From the NCBI GenBank assembly GCA_030590185.1, contig JAUUZB010000113.1, positions 1-8,282 of the forward strand: a stretch of 8,282 bases of DNA. Direction: 5' to 3'. Each line of letters begins with the position of its first letter. The first letter of the stretch is position 1. Positions 1 to 4,718 of the stretch are shown one piece after another. Below the pieces are notes generated by a model, which ran no database searches, was not told the origin of the DNA, and saw only the letters and a list, made by a program, of their open reading frames with translations. The translations under genes were made by a program, and so were the position numbers. This DNA comes from Deltaproteobacteria bacterium (GTDB taxonomy: Bacteria; Myxococcota; XYA12-FULL-58-9; JAUUZB01).

Positions 1-870
1 GGTGGTGCCCTCGATCAGGAACTGCTGCAGGTCCTCGTGGAGGTCGGACGCCCATAGGTAACGTTCGTCCCGCTCGCGGGCGAGGGCCTTGAGCATCACC
101 CGCTCGAGCTCCTCCGGAATGTCGGGGTCGATCTCGCGTGGCGGGACCACCTCGGCGTTGCGCACCTTCTCCAGGGTGGAGAAGTCGCTCTCGCCGATGA
201 ACAGCCGCTTACCGGTGACCATCTCGTAGAGCAAAATGCCGACCGCGAAAACGTCGGAGCGCCGGTCGATCTCGAGGCCGCGCACCTGCTCCGGCGACAT
301 GTAACCGAACTTGCCCTTGAGCACGCCGGCCTGGGTTTTGGAGGCACGATCCTCCGCCTTGGCGATGCCGAAGTCGGTGACCTTGACCGCGCCTTCGTAG
401 CTGACCAAGATGTTCTGCGGGCTGACGTCGCGATGGACGACGTTCATCGGGCGGCCCGCCGGGTCGGTCTTGCGATGTGCGTAGTCGAGACCGTCGCAGA
501 TCTTGCTGACCACAAAGGCGATCAACGGCGTGGCCAGGGAGCCCTTTTCCTTGCGGATCTTGTCGAGGAGCTGCCGCAGGTCCTTGCCCGCGATGTACTC
601 CATGGCGATGTAGTACTGGTCGTCGAACTTTCCGAGCTCGTAGATCTGGACGATGTTGGCGTGGCTGAGCTGAACCGAGATCCGCGCCTCGTCGACGAAC
701 ATGTTGATGAACTCATCGTCATCCGCCATGTTCGGCAGGATCCGCTTGATGGCGAGGACGCGCTCAAAACCCTCCACCCCAAAGGTCTTCGCCTTGAAGA
801 CCTCGGCCATGCCGCCCACGTTCACACGCTCGAGCAGCAGGTATTTGCCAAATACAACGGGGTACTTCAT
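1..870 (-). CDS. Ser/Thr protein kinase, N-terminal 290 residues (runs off left edge)
   Basis: The frame is open from an ATG at 870 to base 1 with no stop, giving 290 residues of a Hanks-type kinase that continues outside the window. It would transfer phosphate from ATP to Ser/Thr of cytoplasmic proteins. The catalytic set is complete: glycine-rich loop VGGMAEVF (about 18-25), ATP-binding Lys42 in AIKR, helix-C Glu61, HRD 146-148 with catalytic Asp148, Asn153, DFG 166-168, SPE 192-194, and Asp206 in the segment leading to VFAVGILLYEM. It should therefore be an active kinase. The opening FGKYLLLERVNVGGMAEVF is the form common in myxobacterial kinases. Such kinases often carry a C-terminal sensor or membrane segment, which cannot be judged here. 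The ATG lacks a strong Shine-Dalgarno but lies about 23 bases below the predicted transcription start and opens the domain at the usual place. It is divergent from the intramembrane protease gene. Confidence 0.95.
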   Translation of the reverse strand, partial: MKYPVVFGKYLLLERVNVGGMAEVFKAKTFGVEGFERVLAIKRILPNMADDDEFINMFVDEARISVQLSHANIVQIYELGKFDDQYYIAMEYIAGKDLRQLLDKIRKEKGSLATPLIAFVVSKICDGLDYAHRKTDPAGRPMNVVHRDVSPQNILVSYEGAVKVTDFGIAKAEDRASKTQAGVLKGKFGYMSPEQVRGLEIDRRSDVFAVGILLYEMVTGKRLFIGESDFSTLEKVRNAEVVPPREIDPDIPEELERVMLKALARERDERYLWASDLHEDLQQFLIEGTT

Positions 871-899
871 CCAGTCGCCAGACGTACGGGTCCACGGTA

Positions 900-929
900 A
901 TGATATGGATTCCCCGGCCGGTGTGTCAA
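900..929 (-). promoter_or_regulatory. Sigma-70-type promoter for the kinase gene
   Basis: On the minus strand a perfect -35 TTGACA (929-924) is followed after 18 bases by TATCAT (905-900), one mismatch from TATAAT. Transcription would start near 892, leaving a leader of about 23 bases before the ATG at 870. A consensus promoter of this quality is unlikely by chance in such GC-rich DNA, and it is placed and oriented correctly for the kinase. Activity is inferred. Confidence 0.7.
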
Positions 930-930
930 A

Positions 931-949
931 GCTATGACCTGGGCATAGC
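931..949. promoter_or_regulatory. Inverted repeat abutting the kinase -35 element
   Basis: GCTATG (931-936) and CATAGC (944-949) form a perfect 6-bp inverted repeat with a 7-base spacer. It begins two bases upstream of the kinase promoter's -35 box. That is where a dimeric activator of class II type would sit, or where a regulator could act on both the kinase and the divergent protease gene. The repeat is seen directly; the regulatory role is inference. Confidence 0.35.
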
Positions 950-1175
950 CGGTTGTTTTTGCAGTTTTTTTGACTGTTCGCCCCGCGCGCGAATGTTCGT
1001 TGCGATCGCCGCCCTCTGTACAGATCGCCGTCCCCTAGATCAACCGGAAGCTACCGGACGGTTATTCCACGGCGCCCGCTTGAAGGCCTGGCCCGAGTCC
1101 GATATCCGGGGTGCCATGACGCATCCCGATGCCGGCCCGGTCGGCCGCCTCCACTCAAACGAGCGAACCTGAGCC

Positions 1176-2207
1176 ATGGACGCCACTTCCGTGATCAAGG
1201 GCATCCTCGGGGTGTCGCTCCTGATCGTGCTGCACGAGCTCGGTCACTACCTTCTGGCCCGGGTCTGGCGCATGCGGGTGTTACGCTTTTCGGTCGGCTT
1301 TGGCCCGACCCTGATCAAACGACGTTTTGGCGAGACCGAGTGGCAAATCGCGGCCGTGCCCCTCGGCGGCTTCGTCCAGATCGACGGCATGGGCCCGGCG
1401 GCGGAGGGGGATCCCCCGCCGGACGAACGCAGCTTCCGAAACAAGCCGGTCTGGCAACGCCTGACCGTGATCGCAGCCGGGCCGGTAACGAACTGGCTGC
1501 TGGCCGCGGTCTTCATCATGGTGCTCGCGGCCACGGTCGGCCTCAACCGCGCCGACGACAACTCCACCGCCATTGGCGAGCTCCTCCCGGGCAAGCCAGC
1601 GGCCAAGGCAGGCCTGTTGGTGGGCGACCGCATCGTGGCGGTGGATCACACCCCGGTCGAGACCTGGCCCGCCCTGGTGGCGGCCGTCTCCCAAAACCCC
1701 GAACGCGAGATCCTGGTGGAGGTCGAACGGGGCGAGGAGCGGCTGGTCTATGCCGTCACGCCGATGCGCGTCAACGACACCGGCAAGGTCGGCATCGGCC
1801 GGGAGCTCGAGCTCGTGCGACTCGACCCAGGTCGGTCCATCCTGTACGGCTTCGTCTACGCCTGGGAGAAAACAGCGCAGCAGGCCGGTCTGTTGTGGGG
1901 CATGGTGCGCGGCACCCAGGAGGGCCAGCTCTCGGGCATCCCGGGCATCGTCAAGATGGTCTCGCTCCAAGCGGCAAAGGGTATTGGCGAGCTCCTGCAT
2001 TTTCTTGCCTGGCTCTCCATCGGCCTGTTCCTGCTCAACTTGATGCCCCTACCCGCCCTGGACGGCGGTCGCCTGGTCTTCCTGGTGGTCGAGGGCATCC
2101 GGGGCAAGCCGGTGGACGAACGAATCGAAGGGATGGTCCACGGCATCGGCTTCTTGCTCCTGATCGCCTTGATCATCGTGGTCTCCATCCGCGACCTGAT
2201 CACCTGA
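1176..2207 (+). CDS. rseP: Site-2 intramembrane zinc metalloprotease, M50 family (RseP-like)
   Basis: This 343-residue polytopic protease cleaves membrane-embedded substrates. In the family these are typically anti-sigma factors already trimmed by a periplasmic protease, so the cut releases an extracytoplasmic-function sigma factor; other members clear signal peptides. Zinc ligands are visible: HELGH at 20-24 in the first membrane segment and LDG at 295-297 (Asp296) within NLMPLPALDGG. GPVTNWLLA (102-110) opens the second segment. One PDZ domain spans about 131-197, with further membrane segments near 274-290 and 322-337. E. coli RseP is about 450 residues with two PDZ domains, so this is the shorter single-PDZ form. 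The ATG has only a weak ribosome site, but the protein starts at the correct distance from HExxH. No cognate sigma/anti-sigma pair lies in the window, so the substrate is unknown. The family call is firm; use of the symbol is by homology. Confidence 0.95.
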   Translation: MDATSVIKGILGVSLLIVLHELGHYLLARVWRMRVLRFSVGFGPTLIKRRFGETEWQIAAVPLGGFVQIDGMGPAAEGDPPPDERSFRNKPVWQRLTVIAAGPVTNWLLAAVFIMVLAATVGLNRADDNSTAIGELLPGKPAAKAGLLVGDRIVAVDHTPVETWPALVAAVSQNPEREILVEVERGEERLVYAVTPMRVNDTGKVGIGRELELVRLDPGRSILYGFVYAWEKTAQQAGLLWGMVRGTQEGQLSGIPGIVKMVSLQAAKGIGELLHFLAWLSIGLFLLNLMPLPALDGGRLVFLVVEGIRGKPVDERIEGMVHGIGFLLLIALIIVVSIRDLIT

Positions 2208-2243
2208 GCCGACCGGGACGTGTGAAGAAATGAGTCATGATCC

Positions 2244-2265
2244 TGTCCCACACGACATAGATGTC
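2244..2265. promoter_or_regulatory. TGTC/GACA repeat cluster, candidate sigma-54 enhancer site
   Basis: TGTC (2244-2247), GACA (2254-2257) and TGTC (2262-2265) alternate, so the first two form an inverted repeat with a 6-base spacer and a third copy follows 4 bases later. The cluster lies about 110-130 bases upstream of the -24 box of the sigma-54 promoter, the usual range for an enhancer bound by an AAA+ activator. The repeats are visible. The units are short, so chance is possible and the role is inferred. Confidence 0.3.
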
Positions 2266-2284
2266 ACGGTCATTACACGCTGCG

Positions 2285-2325
2285 TTAGCCCGAAACTGAC
2301 CCAAGTCGCGACCGGGCACGGCTAA
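2285..2325. repeat. Inverted repeat TTAGCC/GGCTAA, possible activator site
   Basis: TTAGCC (2285-2290) and GGCTAA (2320-2325) are perfect inverted copies 29 bases apart. GCCCG (2288-2292) and CGGGC (2313-2317) offer a second overlapping pairing. The element lies 50-90 bases upstream of the -24 box. It could be two half-sites for an activator or, if transcribed from upstream, a stem-loop. Only the symmetry is directly seen. Confidence 0.25.
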
Positions 2326-2372
2326 AGTTCCAAAATCTCATTGGATTAGATCCACTTAGGGCTTTTCGCAGG

Positions 2373-2389
2373 CTGGCACGCCTGTTGCT
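2373..2389 (+). promoter_or_regulatory. Sigma-54 (RpoN) promoter, -24/-12 type
   Basis: CTGGCACG (2373-2380), four bases CCTG, then TTGCT (2385-2389) matches the sigma-54 consensus YTGGCACG-N4-TTGCW at every conserved base. The key GG (2375-2376) and GC (2387-2388) doublets have exactly 10 bases between them, as required. Transcription would start near 2399-2401, reading right. Sigma-54 promoters are silent until an AAA+ enhancer-binding protein hydrolyses ATP, so the product should be signal-controlled. No protein gene follows on this strand before the convergent nucleotidyltransferase. A perfect 5-bp inverted repeat, CAGGC (2369-2373) and GCCTG (2380-2384), flanks the -24 core. The match is seen directly; activity is inference. 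Confidence 0.75.
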
Positions 2390-2399
2390 GAACCTATGG

Positions 2400-2680
2400 G
2401 CTGGAACTCAGCCTTGACCTCACAATTCTGTGCGGGCGGGGTTGAGACGAGCTAGATCACGGTTGGATAAACCGGGGTCGCGCTCCTTCTCCTGCGTGCG
2501 GGTTCGTAGGGCCGCTCCCAGCCCTACGGCCCAGCGCGCGCGGGTGATCCCCCGTCCCTGGCATCACTCATAACCCTACGAAACTGCTAGACTTAATAAC
2601 GCTCCGACGCGGAGTCGACGCGGCCCTCGAGGCGACCGACCGCTCCCCTCGGGACGAGCAGTCGCCTCAGGCGGCCGCGC
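2400..2680 (+). ncRNA. Candidate structured small RNA downstream of the sigma-54 promoter
   Basis: This stretch has no convincing ORF but many stem-loops in the order expected from a transcript starting near 2400. These are GGCTG/CAGCC (2399-2403/2409-2413), right at the predicted 5' end; CGGTT/AACCG (2460-2464/2470-2474); CGTAGGGC/GCCCTACG (2505-2512/2521-2528); GGGTGAT/ATCACTC with one G-U pair (2542-2548/2563-2569); CTCCG/CGGAG (2602-2606/2610-2614); and a long interrupted hairpin at 2619-2679. A competing 9-bp pairing, 2503-2511 with 2574-2582, excludes the 2505-2528 hairpin and would enclose the 2542-2569 one. The 3' end is unknown because no U-tract follows on this strand; about 215-280 nt is plausible. 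No known RNA family is recognised. The stems are seen; transcription is inferred from the promoter. It could instead be an untranslated or antisense transcript reaching into the nucleotidyltransferase gene. Confidence 0.45.
2602..2679 (-). terminator. Hairpin cluster between converging transcripts, possible terminator
   Basis: Reading leftward from the nucleotidyltransferase stop at 2734, a composite hairpin comes first. Its stems are 2619-2625/2673-2679 (7 bp), 2629-2636/2661-2668 (8 bp) and 2642-2645/2656-2659 (4 bp). Next is the 5-bp hairpin 2602-2614 with a 3-base loop, followed on the minus strand by the AT-rich run TTATTAAG. This suits 3'-end formation for the minus-strand gene, but the T-run is interrupted, so it is not a classic intrinsic terminator. 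The same symmetry could end the plus-strand RNA. Confidence 0.35.
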
Positions 2681-2733
2681 GGGGCCGGGGGGAGCGCTGG
2701 ATCGAGGGCGAGCCGGGAGCCCGGCAGGCGCGA

Positions 2734-3843
2734 TCAGGCGCTGGAATCCGACGCCGCGCCTGCCACGGCGTCGGGTGATGCCTCCGGACTACAGTCCCCG
2801 GAGGCCTCCTCGACCTGAATCGTTGCCTTGCGGCTGACGATGACGCGCCGTGCCACGGTGTTTGCGTCGATCTTGGCACCTTCGAGCAGCACCGCCTCGG
2901 TGACCGTGGCCTCCTTGCCGATCGAAACCTTGGGGCCAACCACGGCAAACGGCCCCACCGTCGCCTTTTCCCCCACCCGCGCTCCATTGCCGAGCACCAC
3001 GGGCGGCAGGATCACCGCGCCCGCCCCGATCTGCACGTCCTCCCCCATGCGCACGACCTCGGCCACATCCTTGCGCGGGGTCAAGGCGAAGCCGGCGAGG
3101 GCATCGGCGTGGGGGAAGTCGATCTTCTGCTCGAGGGCATCGAGGTTGCCGCGCAGGTAGCGGCTCGGGGTGCCAAAGTCGGCCCAGTAGCGCTCGGCCA
3201 CAAAGCCGTTGAGAACCTCGCCATTGGTCAGGGCCTTGGTGTAGCCGTAGCGGTTGACGCAGGTGTTCACCCCGGCTGGGATGTAATCGAGAAAGCGCGG
3301 CTCCATGACGTGCACGCCGGTGAACATCAGGGGCCTGAGGTTTGCGGGGGTGGCGCCGTTCTTGGGAGCTTGGCCGAGGATGCGCTGGATCCGGTTGTCG
3401 TCGTCGATCTCGATCAGGCCAAACTGGTCCTGGCGGGGATCCTCGCGCAGGACCATGGTGGACAGGGCGTTGGAGCGCCGATGACTATCGAGCACCTCGC
3501 CGAGGTCGACATCGATGATGGTGTCGCTGTTGACCACCACGAAGGTCTGGTTGAGAAACTCAGCCATCTGCTTGAGACCGCCGCCGGTGCCCAGGATCTC
3601 ATCCTCCTCGACGCTGTAGGTGATCTTCACCCCATAGTCCGACCCGTCTCCGAGGGCGGCCTTGAGCTCGCGACCGAGGTGGTGGAGGTTGACCGCAACT
3701 TCGGTGATGCCGTGGTGGGCAAGGAGCTTGATGGCGTACCCGATCAACGGGAGATTGCCCACTGGCAGCAGCGGTTTGGGAATCACCGCGGTCAGGGGGG
3801 CCATGCGCTTGCCGAACCCCGCCGCTAGGACAAAGCCTCGCAC
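2734..3843 (-). CDS. Sugar nucleotidyltransferase with left-handed beta-helix domain
   Basis: This 369-residue cytoplasmic enzyme would condense a sugar-1-phosphate with an NTP to give an NDP-sugar and pyrophosphate, feeding envelope glycan synthesis. The N-terminal Rossmann-like domain has the signature LAAGFGKR (6-13), KPLLPVG (23-29), LGTGGG (84-89), the metal-site VNSD (Asp107), TGVHVM (165-170) and ADFGTP with a second likely metal ligand, Asp222. From about 262 to 345, hexapeptide repeats such as IGAGAV and VGEKATVG form a beta-helix, often used for oligomerisation or regulation. The last 23 residues are a low-complexity Ala/Ser/Asp tail. The start is GTG at 3843: an in-frame TAG at 3855-3853 rules out anything longer, and the LAAG motif sits where the family expects. 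The overall plan resembles mannose-1-phosphate guanylyltransferases, with MurU-like features in the first half. Substrate cannot be fixed from sequence, so no symbol is given. Confidence 0.93.
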   Translation of the reverse strand: MRGFVLAAGFGKRMAPLTAVIPKPLLPVGNLPLIGYAIKLLAHHGITEVAVNLHHLGRELKAALGDGSDYGVKITYSVEEDEILGTGGGLKQMAEFLNQTFVVVNSDTIIDVDLGEVLDSHRRSNALSTMVLREDPRQDQFGLIEIDDDNRIQRILGQAPKNGATPANLRPLMFTGVHVMEPRFLDYIPAGVNTCVNRYGYTKALTNGEVLNGFVAERYWADFGTPSRYLRGNLDALEQKIDFPHADALAGFALTPRKDVAEVVRMGEDVQIGAGAVILPPVVLGNGARVGEKATVGPFAVVGPKVSIGKEATVTEAVLLEGAKIDANTVARRVIVSRKATIQVEEASGDCSPEASPDAVAGAASDSSA

Positions 3844-3931
3844 GCCCCAACGCTAGCACCGGCCCAGATCCCGGCCAAGCGCTATTTCCCATGGGGCGCC
3901 GAGGGCTCCGATGGCGAGAGATCTGATCGGT

Positions 3932-3942
3932 GACCCCGGGTC
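3932..3942. promoter_or_regulatory. Palindrome upstream of the secreted-protein gene
   Basis: GACCC-C-GGGTC is a perfect 11-base palindrome 23 bases upstream of the ATG at 3966, within the 122-base divergent gap. It could be an operator or part of a leader hairpin. No clear -35/-10 pair is visible in the gap on either strand. Short GC palindromes arise easily in this base composition. Confidence 0.2.
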
Positions 3943-3965
3943 CCGGTGCGTGCTACACCGAGGCG

Positions 3966-4718
3966 ATGGCCAGAACGGTGGCAGCGACCCTGTTCGCCCT
4001 CTCACCCCTGTTCGCTGGCGGGCTCGCGCTCCACAGCCTGCGACCGGCGCCCGCGCGCACCGGCCCGGACCGCGAGCTGATTTTGGTGCCAGGGGAGGAC
4101 GCGGTCGACGCCGCCGGGGCGTACCCGGGCGTGGCCGCCCTGCCGATCGGCGCCATGGGCGGGACGCTGCGGTTTGATCATCTCCCCTTCGACGCCCTGA
4201 TCCCCGCGCCCGGGGTCGACCTGGACCTGGCGCGGTTCGGCTTCGCAGAGTCAAGGACGGATGCAGCCGATCACCGCTGGACCCGCGCCCGGCGCTGGAG
4301 CCTGTTGGACAGCTGGGCAACCTGGGCGCCGGTGGCCGACCACGGCACCGGCCAGGCTCCCTGCCGCCATCGCTTTGAGGACGGGGGCTATGGTTGCGGC
4401 AAGGGACTGCGGTTCATCCCCGATCTGCTCGCCACCGCGGGCGAAGTCTGGGCCGGCGTCCGGCTCAGCGCGGCCCGTGCCGGAAGCAGCGGTGAGCTGC
4501 GTGTCGCATCGCCACCGAGTCGGCTCGAGGGTTGGCTCGAGAGCCTGGAGGCCGGAACGGCCCGGCTGATCCTGCGCCGCGGCGAGGCCGAGGTGCAGAC
4601 CGAGTGCGAGGGGCGATGCCCGTTGGTGATCCCGCCCGGGGAGGGGGATCTGACTATACGCGTGATCGGACCGACCCCGGCCGCGGCCTTCACCCTGATC
4701 GAGGGCCCAGCGTTGTGA
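3966..4718 (+). CDS. Predicted secreted four-cysteine protein of unknown function
   Basis: This 250-residue protein is not a family I recognise. The start chosen is the ATG at 3966, preceded by GAGG two bases away. It directly opens a signal-peptide-like or anchor segment: Arg3, then a hydrophobic stretch to about residue 22. A GTG at 3930 would put 12 non-hydrophobic residues in front and is less likely. The mature part is globular, rich in Gly, Arg and acidic residues. It has exactly four cysteines, Cys133/Cys144 and Cys214/Cys218, spaced as two local pairs that could form disulfides outside the cytoplasm. The second half (about 160-245) alternates hydrophobic and polar residues like beta strands, so a beta-sandwich is possible (inference). 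Its TGA overlaps the ATG of the next gene (TGATG), implying translational coupling and matched amounts of the two products. A role as extracytoplasmic partner of that membrane protein is inferred only from this linkage. Confidence 0.8.
   Translation: MARTVAATLFALSPLFAGGLALHSLRPAPARTGPDRELILVPGEDAVDAAGAYPGVAALPIGAMGGTLRFDHLPFDALIPAPGVDLDLARFGFAESRTDAADHRWTRARRWSLLDSWATWAPVADHGTGQAPCRHRFEDGGYGCGKGLRFIPDLLATAGEVWAGVRLSAARAGSSGELRVASPPSRLEGWLESLEAGTARLILRRGEAEVQTECEGRCPLVIPPGEGDLTIRVIGPTPAAAFTLIEGPAL

Noticed and set aside
433..900. A 155-codon plus-strand frame opposite the kinase gene.
   Set aside because: It is antisense to a kinase with every catalytic motif intact and is explained by GC-rich codon bias; its product has no recognisable domain.
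970..998. TTGACT followed by AATGTT as a plus-strand promoter for the protease gene.
   Set aside because: Spacer of 16 bases and only three of six -10 matches, with a long leader of about 170 bases. Too weak to call.
1281..2000. A 239-codon minus-strand frame opposite the protease gene.
   Set aside because: A shadow of the M50 protease coding sequence; His/Asp/Gly-rich low-information translation with no domain.
2230..2325. A 31-codon ATG-to-TAA reading frame (MSHDPVPHD...) 22 bases after the protease stop.
   Set aside because: Poor ribosome site, third-position GC much lower than in neighbouring genes, and it overlaps the enhancer-like repeats. It looks like a chance frame, but conservation of the peptide would overturn this.
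2396..2455. A 19-codon ATG frame at the predicted sigma-54 transcription start.
   Set aside because: The ATG lies at or just before the expected first base, so it has no leader or ribosome site; the peptide shows no recognisable feature.
2491..2530. GGTTCGTAGGG with nearby stems, suggesting a tRNA T-arm.
   Set aside because: The stems do not close around the loop as in a T-arm, and no acceptor, D or anticodon arms can be built around it.
3109..3828. A 239-codon plus-strand frame opposite the nucleotidyltransferase.
   Set aside because: Mirror of a well-supported enzyme gene, with no motif or ribosome site to suggest a second gene.
3850..3880. TTGGCC-17-TAGCGT on the minus strand as promoter for the nucleotidyltransferase, implying a leaderless GTG mRNA.
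   Set aside because: The -10 matches at three of six positions only and the region is very GC-rich; the placement is interesting but not supported.
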